Shown one piece after another: positions 25,797 to 34,799 of a stretch of DNA of 35,225 nucleotides. The number at the start of each line of letters is the position of its first letter. Within the stretch, counting starts at the first letter, position 1. The DNA comes from Candidatus Competibacteraceae bacterium. GTDB lineage: Bacteria; Pseudomonadota; Gammaproteobacteria; Competibacterales; Competibacteraceae. The notes under the pieces are model-generated. The model made no database searches. It was not told the origin of the DNA and saw only the letters and a list, made by a program, of their open reading frames with translations. The stretch is taken from the NCBI GenBank assembly GCA_020444905.1, contig JAGRHQ010000014.1, forward strand, positions 1-35,225, written 5' to 3'. The translations under genes and the position numbers were made by a program.

Positions 25797-27194
25797 ATGA
25801 AGGCGGCTGATTTAACCGGTGAGCGTATGACTGTCAGCGAACGCCGCGCGACGTTTTGGTTGGCGGGAGTCTTTTCCCTGCGGATGCTGGGTCTGTTCAT
25901 GATCCTGCCGGTTTTTGCGTTGTATGCCGAACATTTGCAGGGCAATACGCCAGCGCTGGCGGGGCTGGCCATTGGCGTTTATGGCTTCAGTCAGGCGATT
26001 TTCCAAATCCCCTTTGGGTTCCTGTCCGACCACTATGGCCGCAAACGCATCATTTACCTCGGTTTGCTGATTTTTGCCCTGGGCAGCGTCGTCGCGGCGC
26101 TGGCCGACTCCATCTGGGGCGTGATTCTGGGCCGCGCCTTGCAAGGCGGCGGCGCCGTATCGGCGGCGGCGATGGCGCTCGCCGCGGACCTGACTCGTGA
26201 GGAACATCGGATTAAGGTCATGGCGTTTATCGGCATCACCATTGGCCTGTCCTTCGCAGTTTCGATGGTGCTCGGTCCGGCGCTGAACGGCTGGATCGGC
26301 GTACCCGGCATTTTCTGGCTGACCGGTATGCTGGCGCTGCTGGGCATCATTATCGTGCGGTTTCGGGTGCCTGATCCCGTGGTCAGCCGCATTCACCGCG
26401 ATGCCGAACCGGTCGCCTCCCAGTTTGGGCGCGTGCTCGGCGATAGACAGCTCTTGCGACTAAACTTTGGCATCTTTACCCTACATATGCTGCTGACCGC
26501 CACCTTCGTGGCAACCCCGCTGGCTCTGCGCGATGCCGGTCTAGTCAGCGACCAGCACTGGCGCGTCTATCTGCCAGCATTGATTCTGTCAATCATGGCA
26601 ATGGCGCCGTTTGTCATCATCGCCGGTAAGCAGCGCGGGTTGAAACCGGTGTTTCTGGGCGCGATCCTGACCTTGGCGCTGACCGAATTCGGGTTGTTAA
26701 CCTGGCGCGACACGGTACTGGACATTGGCTTGCTGCTGATAGCGTTTTTCACCGCATTCAACCTGCTGGAAGCGACGCTTCCTTCATTGATCGCCAGAAT
26801 GGCGCCGTCTGACGCCAAGGGTACAGCAATGGGGATTTATTCCAGCAGCCAGTTCCTGGGGGCCTTTACGGGTGGAGCGCTGGGCGGTGTTTTGCATGGA
26901 CGATTCGGACTCCAGGGGGTGTTCGCCTTTGCCGCACTCGGCGCGCTCAGTTGGTTGCTAGTAGCTTGGACGATGGACAACCCGCGTCATTTGAGCAATC
27001 GCCTGCTCAATATCGGCGCTTGCGACGAGGCGGAAGCCCGGCATCTGGCGATGCGTTTGAGCCAGGTGCCAGGCGTAGCCGAAGCGGTCGTGATCGCCGC
27101 TGAGGGCGTGGCTTACCTCAAAGTGGATCGGCACATCCTGGATGAGGTCGCGCTGCGGGAATTAACGATGGCCCATGCCCAGGCTGGCTTGTAA
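25797..27194 (+). CDS. YajR-type major facilitator transporter
   Basis: A 465-residue MFS transporter of the YajR type, with twelve predicted membrane segments and a C-terminal ferredoxin-like YAM domain (about 390-460, with VPGVAEAVVIAAEGVAYLKV). SERRATFWLAGVFSLRMLGL at the N-terminus and the motif-A loop GFLSDHYGRKRIIYLG are close to E. coli YajR. The natural substrate is not known. The ATG at 25797 follows GGAGG by 11 bases; ATG 25827 is an alternative that would still leave the first membrane segment intact. It is followed by ssb, as in several gammaproteobacteria. The region upstream (25700-25796) holds no clear promoter. Confidence 0.9.
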   Translation: MKAADLTGERMTVSERRATFWLAGVFSLRMLGLFMILPVFALYAEHLQGNTPALAGLAIGVYGFSQAIFQIPFGFLSDHYGRKRIIYLGLLIFALGSVVAALADSIWGVILGRALQGGGAVSAAAMALAADLTREEHRIKVMAFIGITIGLSFAVSMVLGPALNGWIGVPGIFWLTGMLALLGIIIVRFRVPDPVVSRIHRDAEPVASQFGRVLGDRQLLRLNFGIFTLHMLLTATFVATPLALRDAGLVSDQHWRVYLPALILSIMAMAPFVIIAGKQRGLKPVFLGAILTLALTEFGLLTWRDTVLDIGLLLIAFFTAFNLLEATLPSLIARMAPSDAKGTAMGIYSSSQFLGAFTGGALGGVLHGRFGLQGVFAFAALGALSWLLVAWTMDNPRHLSNRLLNIGACDEAEARHLAMRLSQVPGVAEAVVIAAEGVAYLKVDRHILDEVALRELTMAHAQAGL

Positions 27195-27276
27195 CCCGTC
27201 AGTCGTGACATACTCAGACCCCTCTCCCCCTCATTCCAAAATTGATCGAATAGCCATTTTTTAAGGAGTGGACAAT

Positions 27277-27858
27277 ATGGCCAGCATCAATAAAGCCATT
27301 CTGATTGGTTACCTGGGTAAGGATCCTGAAGTGCGTTATATGCCTAGCGGCAAGGCAGTCACCAGCGTGAGCATGGCGACCAGCGAAAGCTGGAAAGACC
27401 GGAACACTGGCGAAAAACAGGAGCGCACGGAATGGCATAATCTGGTGTTCTTTAGTCCTCTGGCCGAGATTGCTGGCCAATATCTACGCAAAGGTTCTTT
27501 GGTTTTCGTGGAAGGTCGTCTGCAAACCCGCAAATGGCAGGACAAGAACACCGGGCAGGATCGCTACACGACGGAAATTGTTGTTAATGATATGAAAATG
27601 CTGGATAGAAAAGGTGATCACGCCGGTGGCAGCGCCCCATTTGCCTCCGAAGGTCCGGGAGATAATTATGCGTCTGCACCACGATCACCTACGCCGGCAC
27701 CAGCGACCCGGCCTTCATCTCCATCGCAAGGAGGGCCGGACAACGACGGGTTCGACGACGATATCCCCTTTGCGCACGCCCATTATGCGCGTCCGTTAAC
27801 TGACCACGCCGCCATGTGCGCCTTGGCCCGTGAATCCGATCATGAGATACCTTGGTAA
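27277..27858 (+). CDS. ssb: Single-stranded DNA-binding protein with an extended C-terminus
   Basis: SSB, which coats single-stranded DNA during replication and repair and recruits partners through its C-terminal tip. The OB-fold covers about 1-110 ([40 protein letters not shown]). A proline/serine-rich linker leads to FDDDIPF at 159-165, normally the very end of the protein. Here the frame continues for 28 more residues and ends in SDHEIPW, itself an acidic-hydrophobic tip. The ATG at 27277 has AAGGAG eight bases upstream. The extension could be a sequence change at the old stop, or a real second tip. Total length is 193 residues against about 150-180 usual. Confidence 0.93.
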   Translation: MASINKAILIGYLGKDPEVRYMPSGKAVTSVSMATSESWKDRNTGEKQERTEWHNLVFFSPLAEIAGQYLRKGSLVFVEGRLQTRKWQDKNTGQDRYTTEIVVNDMKMLDRKGDHAGGSAPFASEGPGDNYASAPRSPTPAPATRPSSPSQGGPDNDGFDDDIPFAHAHYARPLTDHAAMCALARESDHEIPW

Positions 27859-27891
27859 GGATCGATTGAGCGGCCACCGAATGTCGATACC

Positions 27892-28461
27892 ATGTCCATG
27901 ATCGAGCCGACCTATCTGACCCATCAGTTCCTGATCGCCATGCCGACCTTGGCCGATCCCAATTTCTTTCAGACCGTGACTTATATCAGTGAACATAATG
28001 CGAACGGTGCATTGGGTCTGGTGATCAACCGGCCACTGAATCTGACGCTCGCCCAGTTGTTGGAACATCTGCAACTCACTGCCGATAGCCCCGAACTGGC
28101 GACGATCCCGGTCTATCACGGCGGGCCAGTGCAACCGGAACAGGGCTTTGTTCTGCACAGCCCGGTCGGTCAGTGGGGGGCAACGCTGCGGGTTACCGAC
28201 GACATTGGCATCACCACTTCCCGCGATGTTTTACAAGCAGTGGCCTGCGGCGAGGGTCCGCAACAACTCCTGGTCGCCCTGGGCTATGCTGGCTGGGGGC
28301 CGGGTCAATTGGAGCGGGAAATCGTGGAAAACGCCTGGTTGTCGGTGGCCGCCGACCCCGACATTATCTTCCAAACTCCCAGTGAACAGCGCTGGCTGTC
28401 CGCCGCCGCGCTACTGGGCATCGACCTGACGCTACTGTCCTCTGATGCGGGCCATGCCTGA
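27892..28461 (+). CDS. YqgE/AlgH-family protein
   Basis: A 189-residue UPF0301 (YqgE/AlgH) protein of unknown biochemical function. Typical pieces are LIAMPTLADPNFFQTVTYI near the start, GALGLVINRPL, VYHGGPVQPEQGFVLH, and the later LGYAGWGPGQLEREI. In Pseudomonas the orthologue AlgH lies at the head of the same ruvX-pyrR-pyrB-pyrC' series seen here. The ATG at 27892 has no strong Shine-Dalgarno; ATG 27898 is the alternative. It slightly overlaps or abuts ruvX, suggesting one operon through to pyrC'. Confidence 0.93.
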   Translation: MSMIEPTYLTHQFLIAMPTLADPNFFQTVTYISEHNANGALGLVINRPLNLTLAQLLEHLQLTADSPELATIPVYHGGPVQPEQGFVLHSPVGQWGATLRVTDDIGITTSRDVLQAVACGEGPQQLLVALGYAGWGPGQLEREIVENAWLSVAADPDIIFQTPSEQRWLSAAALLGIDLTLLSSDAGHA

Positions 28462-28902
28462 AAGCTCATCTGCTACGATGTTCGGCCAGATCGCGTTAGG
28501 TTTCGATTTTGGCCGGCTGCGGATCGGGGTCGCGGTAGGCGACGCCATTACCGGCGCGGCCCGTCCCCTGTGCGTCCTGTCCACCCGCCAGCAACGCCCC
28601 GACTGGGACGCCATCGCCCGATTGATCGCCGAATGGCGCCCGGATCTGCTGGTGATCGGGGCGCCGCGCCATGCCGATGAAACAGCGAATGCCGTCACCG
28701 AAGCCGCCTTGCGTTTCAGCCGCCAGTTACAAGGGCGGTTTCATTTGCCGGTCGCTACGATCGACGAACGGCTTTCCTCCTGGGAAGCCGGGCAGCGTTC
28801 TTCCAAGCCAGGCCGCCGCCGGGCAAATGCAAGCGCCCTGGACGCCCAGGCGGCGGCAGTGATTCTGGAAAGCTGGTTCAACCACCGACGGAGCCTTGCC
28901 CC

Positions 28903-28924
<22 letters not shown>
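28454..28924 (+). CDS. ruvX: Holliday-junction resolvase-like RuvX/YqgF
   Basis: A 156-residue YqgF/RuvX protein with an RNase H-like fold, implicated in pre-16S rRNA 5'-end maturation and annotated as a putative Holliday-junction resolvase. [15 protein letters not shown] carries the first acidic residue, [11 protein letters not shown] the second, and [12 protein letters not shown] the third. The usual VGLPL motif appears as [10 protein letters not shown], a mild departure. The start is uncertain: 28454 overlaps the yqgE stop by eight bases, 28478 gives a shorter N-terminus closer to the family, and 28445 is also in frame. The 3' end overlaps pyrR by 22 bases. Confidence 0.9.
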
Positions 28925-29399
<475 letters not shown>

Positions 29400-29403
<4 letters not shown>

Positions 29404-30380
29404 GTGCTACGCCTATTCAACTGGACGCCCAGGGTCGCCTCTTGCATTTTCTGACCATCGAAGGTCTGACCCATCGCCATCTTACCGATATTCTCGATAC
29501 CGCGGAGTCGCTGCGTGGCGTCGCCGAGCGTCGAGTCAAGAAATTGCCCACCCTGCATGGTAAGACCATAGTCAATCTGTTCTTCGAGGCCAGCACTCGC
29601 ACCCGCACCACCTTTGAACTGGCCGCCAAGCGGCTGTCCGCCGATGTGCTCAATCTCAACATCGCCACCTCATCGGCGGTCAAAGGCGAAAGCCTGCTGG
29701 ATACCTTGCGTAATATTGAAGCCATGCAATGCGACATGTTCGTTATGCGCCATTCCCAGAGCGGCGCGGCGGAATTCATGGCCCGCCATGTCAAGCCGCA
29801 TATCGCGGTTCTCAACGCTGGCGACGGTCGCCACGCCCACCCGACGCAGGCCATGCTCGATGTGTTCACCATCCGTCGCCACAAGCCGGATTTTCCTAAC
29901 CTGCGCATCGCCATTGTCGGCGATATTCTGCACTCGCGGGTGGCGCGCTCGCTGATTCATGCCCTGAGCATTCTGGGCGCGGGCGAAATCCGCGTCATTG
30001 CGCCCCGGACTCTGCTGCCGACCCGCGTGGAAGATCTGGGCGTACAGGTCTTTTACTGCTTGCCGGAAGGTCTGCGCGATGTGGATGTTGTCGTTATGCT
30101 GCGCTTGCAACGGGAACGGATGGAAGGCGCGCTGCTGCCTAGCGAGCAGGAATTTTTCCAGCAATACGGGCTGACCAAGGAGCGGCTGGCGCTGGCCAAA
30201 CCGGACGCCATTGTCATGCATCCTGGCCCGATCAATCGCGGCGTGGAAATCGACTCCCGCGTGGCGGACGGACCGCATTCAGTGATTCTGGAGCAGGTGA
30301 CCAACGGTATTGCGGTGCGCATGGCGATCATGTCCATCACACTCGGTCATCACGCCCAAGCGAGCGGGGAGGATGCCTGA
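29400..30380 (+). CDS. pyrB: Aspartate carbamoyltransferase catalytic subunit PyrB
   Basis: Aspartate transcarbamoylase, which makes carbamoyl-aspartate in the first committed step of pyrimidine synthesis. It has 326 residues. The carbamoyl-phosphate motif [12 protein letters not shown] is at 64-75. Also present are KGES (flexible loop lysine), [12 protein letters not shown], the aspartate-binding [11 protein letters not shown] and [11 protein letters not shown]. No regulatory PyrI gene follows; instead a dead dihydroorotase-like gene overlaps its stop by one base. That is the class A arrangement described for Pseudomonas, where PyrB and PyrC' form a dodecamer. Confidence 0.96.
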
Positions 30381-31684
30381 TGCGCACGGTGATTCAAGGC
30401 GGCCGGGTGATTGACCCGGCGCACCAAATCGACAAAGTAGCTGACCTGTACATCGCCGATGGCCGAATTGCCAGCCTTGGCGAGCCGCCTGCAAGTTTTA
30501 CCCTGGAACGGATCATTGACGCTCGCGACTGCATTGTGTGCCCCGGTCTGATCGATCTGTGCGCGCGCTTGCGGGAGCCGGGGCAGGAACAGAAGGCCAC
30601 GATTGCCAGCGAAACCCGCGCTGCGGCGGCGGGCGGCATTACGACCCTGGTCTGTCCACCCGACACTGACCCAGTGATCGACGAACCGGCGGTGGTGGAA
30701 TGGATTCGCCGCCGCGCCAAATTCGCTGGTCACGCCCGTGTATTAGCGATGGGCGCTTTAACCTACCGTCTGCGCGGCGAGCGTCTGGCGGAAATGGCGG
30801 CGTTGCGGGAAGCCAGTTGCGTCGGCGTCAGCGATGGCGGACGTCCAGTCGCTAACAGTCGGGTGCTGCGCCGGGCGCTGGAGTATGCGGCGACATTCGA
30901 TCTGACGGTGTTTTTGACCCCGCTCGACGTTGAATTGGGGAACGGACTGGCGCATGAAGGGCCGGTCGCAACCCGGATGGGTCTGCCCGGCATCCCGGTC
31001 GCGGCGGAAACGGGGATGATCGCCCGTGATTTGGAACTGATTCACGATTTGGGGGTACGGGCGCACTTTGGCCGACTGTCCAGCGGTCGGTCGGTTGAGC
31101 TGATTGCTCGCGCCCAGGCCGAAGGTCTGCCAGTCACTGCCGATGTCGCGGTTCACCATCTGCATTTGACCGAAATGGACCTGACGCGCTTCGATAGCCG
31201 TTGCCATGTTCGCCCGCCGTTGCGCGGGCGGCGTGACCTTGAAGCATTGCGCGCAGGTCTAGCCAGTGGGGTATTGACCGCGATCTGCTCGGACCACCAG
31301 CCGCACGAACCGGATGCGAAACAAGCGCCATTTGGCGACACCGAACCAGGTATTTCCGGGTTGGATACTTTGTTGGGGTTGAGCCTGCGGCTGGTCCGGG
31401 ATGGGGTGTTATCCCTGCCGGCGCTCATTGAACGGTTGACCTGGGGACCGGCGCGGATTCTGGGGCTGGACTGCGGTCATCTGGGTGTAGGGGCGCTGGC
31501 CGATGTCTGCGTGTTTGATCCCGAGATCGACAGGACGGTGGAATTGGACGTTCTCCATAGCCGAGGCCGGAACACGCCATTCCTCGGTTGGGAATTGCAA
31601 GGTCGAGTCACCCATACCTTGCTGGAGGGGTGCGTGGTGTATGAGGGGGGTGAATGCCCTACGGTAGCAAATCAGCCACAGTGA
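30380..31684 (+). CDS. Dihydroorotase-like PyrC' (PyrX), probably non-catalytic
   Basis: A 434-residue amidohydrolase of the dihydroorotase family. It has the family fold signatures CPGLIDL...LREPGQE and SDHQPHEPDAKQAPFGDTEPGISGLDT. The metal-binding HxH expected at 61 and 63 is Cys61 and Arg63 (DLCARLREPG), and the later HxED-type ligand region reads LTPLDVE. Without these zinc ligands it should be inactive. Matching Pseudomonas proteins act as structural partners of PyrB. It starts at the last base of the pyrB stop (TGATG), so expression is tightly coupled. A true dihydroorotase must exist elsewhere in the genome. The 3' end overlaps the convergent Uma2 gene by 26 bases. Confidence 0.9.
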   Translation: MRTVIQGGRVIDPAHQIDKVADLYIADGRIASLGEPPASFTLERIIDARDCIVCPGLIDLCARLREPGQEQKATIASETRAAAAGGITTLVCPPDTDPVIDEPAVVEWIRRRAKFAGHARVLAMGALTYRLRGERLAEMAALREASCVGVSDGGRPVANSRVLRRALEYAATFDLTVFLTPLDVELGNGLAHEGPVATRMGLPGIPVAAETGMIARDLELIHDLGVRAHFGRLSSGRSVELIARAQAEGLPVTADVAVHHLHLTEMDLTRFDSRCHVRPPLRGRRDLEALRAGLASGVLTAICSDHQPHEPDAKQAPFGDTEPGISGLDTLLGLSLRLVRDGVLSLPALIERLTWGPARILGLDCGHLGVGALADVCVFDPEIDRTVELDVLHSRGRNTPFLGWELQGRVTHTLLEGCVVYEGGECPTVANQPQ

Positions 31685-32216
31685 TCCGATGATCGGGCCG
31701 GTTCAGCGGCGATAAAGTTTCTCCTCGTTGCAGAACCGTTTGGGATTGGTACTGTTCTCCCTGAGGATTCCGGTAGACCTCCAGGCAGTGGTCCTGAAGA
31801 TTAACGATCCAGTATTCGGCAATGTCGTTGCGAGCATAGACGGCCTGCTTGATTTTACGATCCAATCGTAATGTCGTGTCGGCCACTTCGACGACCAGCG
31901 CCGCCATTGTCGGATGGGCATGAGTGTAATCCCGCGCCTGGCCAGGAACCACCGCGACATCCGGCTCTGGTTCGGAGTGTTCATCAAGCGCTAAGGGCAT
32001 CTGAGTGCGAACGATATAGCCGCTCCTGAAAACGCTTCTTAGTATTTCTTCTATCAAAGAGATAGCGGTTGCATGAAAACTTTTTTGCGGTGACATATCA
32101 AAGATCACTCCCTCAATCAATTCCACCCGCTCTTCCGGTCGAAGAATGTCGTGTAGCACCATGTCGTCGTATTGTTGCCGGGTCCAGCGATGGATCGGCG
32201 CCAGAACTTCAGCCAT
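31659..32216 (-). CDS. Uma2-family (DUF820) nuclease-like protein
   Basis: A second Uma2/DUF820 protein, 185 residues. It is only distantly related to the one at 1357: it begins RWTRQQYDDMVLHDILRPEE, the usual opening of another Uma2 subgroup. Candidate active-site residues are Asp in EPEPDVAVV, Glu in ALVVEVADTT and Lys in RKIKQAVYA. Two adjacent ATGs exist; 32216 is six bases after GAGGAGG, 32219 only three, so 32216 is preferred. It sits just downstream of pilT on the same strand, where pilU is found in Pseudomonas. Function unknown. Confidence 0.85.
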   Translation of the reverse strand: MAEVLAPIHRWTRQQYDDMVLHDILRPEERVELIEGVIFDMSPQKSFHATAISLIEEILRSVFRSGYIVRTQMPLALDEHSEPEPDVAVVPGQARDYTHAHPTMAALVVEVADTTLRLDRKIKQAVYARNDIAEYWIVNLQDHCLEVYRNPQGEQYQSQTVLQRGETLSPLNRPDHRITVADLLP

Positions 32217-32298
32217 CATTAGCCTCCTCGTAAAGAGCGGGACGGGGAAACAGCGAATTCAATGGTCAATAACTCTACCTCCCTATCCCCTGAATTCG

Positions 32299-33345
32299 TC
32301 ACATCTGCTGCTTGAACGACGCCTTGTTTTGGGCATAGGTCACCGCTTCTTCGCGGGTCACTGTGCCTTTCTTAACCAATTCCAGCAGCCCTTGATCAAG
32401 CGTTTGCATGCCAAAAGCAGCGCCAGTTTGAATTGATGAGTACATCTGCGCCACCTTGTCCTCACGAATCAGGTTGCGGATGGCGGGAACGCCGACCATG
32501 ATTTCATGCACCGCCACCCGTCCACCGCCTTTTTTCTTAAGCAGCGCCTGGGAAATCACCGCCCGTAGCGATTCCGACAGCATCGAACGCACCATCGGCT
32601 TTTCACCAGCAGGGAACACGTCGATAATACGATCGATAGTCTTGGGCGCAGAACTGGTGTGCAAGGTACCGAACACCAAATGTCCAGTCTCGGAAGCGGT
32701 CAGCGCCAGACTGATGGTTTCCCGGTCGCGCATTTCGCCGACCAGAATAATGTCCGGATCTTCACGCAGCGCCGAGCGTAACGCTTCGCTAAAGCCCAGG
32801 GTGTCGCGATGAACTTCGCGCTGGTTCACCAGGCAACGCTGGCTTTGATGGACGAATTCAATGGGATCCTCAATGGTCAATATATGGCCGTATTCATTTT
32901 GATTAATGTGATTAATCATCGCCGCCAACGTGGTCGACTTGCCCGAACCGGTGGGACCGGTGACTAGAATCAAACCGCGCGGGACGGCGATGAGATCCCG
33001 AAACACCGGCGGGCAACCCAATTCTTCGAGGCTTTTAATGACCGTGGGAATGGTGCGGAACACGCCCGCTGCGCCGCGATCCTGATTGAAGGCGTTGACG
33101 CGGAACCGGGCCAATTTAGGGATTTCAAACGAGAAGTCGCATTCGAGAAATTCGTCGTAGTCCTTACGCTGCTTGTCGTTCATGATGTCATAGATCAGTC
33201 CATGCACCTGTTTGTGATCAAGCGGAGGAACATTGATGCGGCGCACATCGCCATCGACCCGGATCATTGGCGGCAAACCCGCCGACAAATGCAGATCCGA
33301 AGCATTATTCTGTACGGAAAAAGTCAATAGTTCGTCGAGATTCAT
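32299..33345 (-). CDS. pilT: Type IV pilus retraction ATPase PilT
   Basis: PilT, the hexameric ATPase that powers pilus retraction and twitching motility. It has 348 residues. Walker A GPTGSGKST is at 130-138, with the Asp-box TIEDPIEFVH, Walker B-like DPDIILVGEMRD, the His-box HLVFGTLHTSS and the C-terminal AIRNLIREDK motif needed for retraction. The ATG at 33345 is chosen because MNLDELLTF is the standard PilT start; the frame is open 41 codons further upstream but that part is not family sequence. It is divergent from yggS, as in Pseudomonas. No pilU follows. Confidence 0.96.
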   Translation of the reverse strand: MNLDELLTFSVQNNASDLHLSAGLPPMIRVDGDVRRINVPPLDHKQVHGLIYDIMNDKQRKDYDEFLECDFSFEIPKLARFRVNAFNQDRGAAGVFRTIPTVIKSLEELGCPPVFRDLIAVPRGLILVTGPTGSGKSTTLAAMINHINQNEYGHILTIEDPIEFVHQSQRCLVNQREVHRDTLGFSEALRSALREDPDIILVGEMRDRETISLALTASETGHLVFGTLHTSSAPKTIDRIIDVFPAGEKPMVRSMLSESLRAVISQALLKKKGGGRVAVHEIMVGVPAIRNLIREDKVAQMYSSIQTGAAFGMQTLDQGLLELVKKGTVTREEAVTYAQNKASFKQQM

Positions 33346-33473
33346 AACGGTTGCTCTAGCAAGGAAAGAAAGAGAAAGCACCCGATAGCGGGCAGTTCTG
33401 CTAAGCTGGCTTTCCAATAGTATATCGCGCAAAACCATGATCGCTGCACCGCCATCGATCAGGAGCATTGACC
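33346..33473. other. Divergent pilT/yggS intergenic region
   Basis: A 128-base spacer that must hold both promoters. A purine-rich tract lies near pilT and an AGTATAT stretch near 33418-33424, but no convincing -35/-10 pair was found by eye. AGGAG at 33461-33465 is the yggS Shine-Dalgarno. Confidence 0.4.
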
Positions 33474-34163
33474 ATGAGTATTGATTTCGCCACGCGCTGG
33501 CAAACCGTGCTGACCCGGATCCGCGACGCCGAACGGCGCTTCCAGCGGCCGGTGGATTCGGTACGGTTGTTAGCGGCCAGCAAGACCCAGCCGGCTACGG
33601 CGATCGCCGCCTTGGCTGCTATCGGTCAACGCCGTTTTGGGGAAAACTATCTTCAGGAAGCGCTGGATAAAATGGCCGAACTGAAGGCGCTGGATTTGGA
33701 ATGGCATTTTATCGGGCCGATTCAGACCAACAAAACCCGGGGCATCGCTGAGCATTTTGCCTGGGCCCATAGCGTAGACCGGCTGAAAATCGCCGAGCGC
33801 TTGAATGCACAGCGGCCAAACGATCTGCCGCCGCTGAACATTTGCCTGGAAATCAATCTCGATCAGGAACCCAGCAAACACGGTCTGTACCCAAGCGCGA
33901 TTGCCGAGGTTGCCCGAACAGTCGCCGCGCTGCCGCGATTACGATTACGCGGTTTGATGGCGATTCCCGCTCCCGCCAGCGATTTTGACCGCCAGCGCCA
34001 ACCGTTCGCCCGGTTGAGAGGACTGCGGGATCGTTTGAGTGCCGACGACGGACTGGCGCTGGATACCCTGTCCATGGGCATGTCCGATGATTTGGAAGCT
34101 GCGATTGCCGAAGGCGCAACTCTGGTGCGAGTTGGCGCCGCCCTGTTCGGACCACGCGCCTGA
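33474..34163 (+). CDS. YggS-family PLP homeostasis protein
   Basis: YggS/PLPBP, a PLP-binding protein with an alanine-racemase-like barrel but no racemase role, involved in vitamin B6 homeostasis. It has 229 residues. The PLP lysine is Lys37 in LLAASKTQP. RRFGENYLQEA, WHFIGPIQTNK, SVDRLKIAERL, LRGLMAIPA and LSMGMSDDLEAAI are all typical. The ATG at 33474 has AGGAG eight bases upstream; a TTG at 33468 is less likely. proC follows after one small gene, the usual yggS-proC neighbourhood. Confidence 0.95.
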   Translation: MSIDFATRWQTVLTRIRDAERRFQRPVDSVRLLAASKTQPATAIAALAAIGQRRFGENYLQEALDKMAELKALDLEWHFIGPIQTNKTRGIAEHFAWAHSVDRLKIAERLNAQRPNDLPPLNICLEINLDQEPSKHGLYPSAIAEVARTVAALPRLRLRGLMAIPAPASDFDRQRQPFARLRGLRDRLSADDGLALDTLSMGMSDDLEAAIAEGATLVRVGAALFGPRA

Positions 34164-34257
34164 TAATGTCGCTTTGCAGTAATGCTACTAAAGTTTGCTT
34201 TTCAATTCAGCCGAGCAATCACCCAAGGCCGTTGCGCATTCTGAGAAACCCACCAAC

Positions 34258-34662
34258 ATGTCGTTACTCAATCCTCCTTCAGAAGATATTGCTCATCCTG
34301 GGTGGACCAGCCTGTTGCTGTTGGCTATCCCTCTCCTGCTTGGCGCAAATGATGGCTACCTGCGTGAAATCGAAGAAGAAGCGAAACGCCAGGCCGCTAC
34401 ATTAACCATTGATCAGACTTCAGACAGTCTACCCGCGACGCCTGTGGCCAAGCCAGAGGAGATCTCTGCAGACCGATTAGCGTCCAGCCTGGATCAAACA
34501 GCGTTTGAACAAGCGCTGCGCGAAACCTTGCCGGGCACTTATGCGCTTTACCAGCAGTTCGATGCAACGCGCAGACAAGCCGTGTATGTGTTCTACCAGA
34601 AAGATAATCGGCTTGGGAGCATCAGCGAACAAGTGATCCAACTGCTGAGCACCAAACCTTGA
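34258..34662 (+). CDS. Small membrane-anchored hypothetical protein
   Basis: A protein of about 134 residues between yggS and proC. A hydrophobic segment near residues 16-30 (WTSLLLLAIPLLLGAND) is followed by an acidic helix YLREIEEEAKRQAATL, a low-complexity linker, and a C-terminal helical part with FEQALRETLPGTYALYQQFD. The pattern recalls small unnamed gammaproteobacterial proteins with a membrane anchor and an LPG-Y-LY motif, but I cannot assign a function. The ATG at 34258 is the most sensible start; a TTG at 34195 would add 21 residues before the anchor. No strong Shine-Dalgarno is seen. Confidence 0.65.
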   Translation: MSLLNPPSEDIAHPGWTSLLLLAIPLLLGANDGYLREIEEEAKRQAATLTIDQTSDSLPATPVAKPEEISADRLASSLDQTAFEQALRETLPGTYALYQQFDATRRQAVYVFYQKDNRLGSISEQVIQLLSTKP

Positions 34663-34726
34663 AACAAGTCAGAACAGCTTGGTCCGTTGGGTGAGGCTAC
34701 AGGTTATAACGCACAATTTAATCTCG

Positions 34727-34754
34727 TTGGGTTATGCGCTGTATGCAAACCCAA
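34727..34754 (+). other. Inverted repeat upstream of proC
   Basis: TTGGGTT (34727-34733) pairs with AACCCAA (34748-34754) over a 14-base loop, 46 bases before the proC ATG. It is either a weak hairpin in the leader or an operator-like dyad; no T run follows, so it is not a clear terminator. Confidence 0.3.
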
Positions 34755-34799
34755 TTCATATCCATGACTGATTCAGGATTGCTTAGTACAGAGGTGGCG

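Noticed and set aside
32254..32298. Inverted repeat CGAATTCA/TGAATTCG after pilT
   Set aside because: Eight-base arms with a 29-base loop and no T run; too weak to call a terminator or operator.
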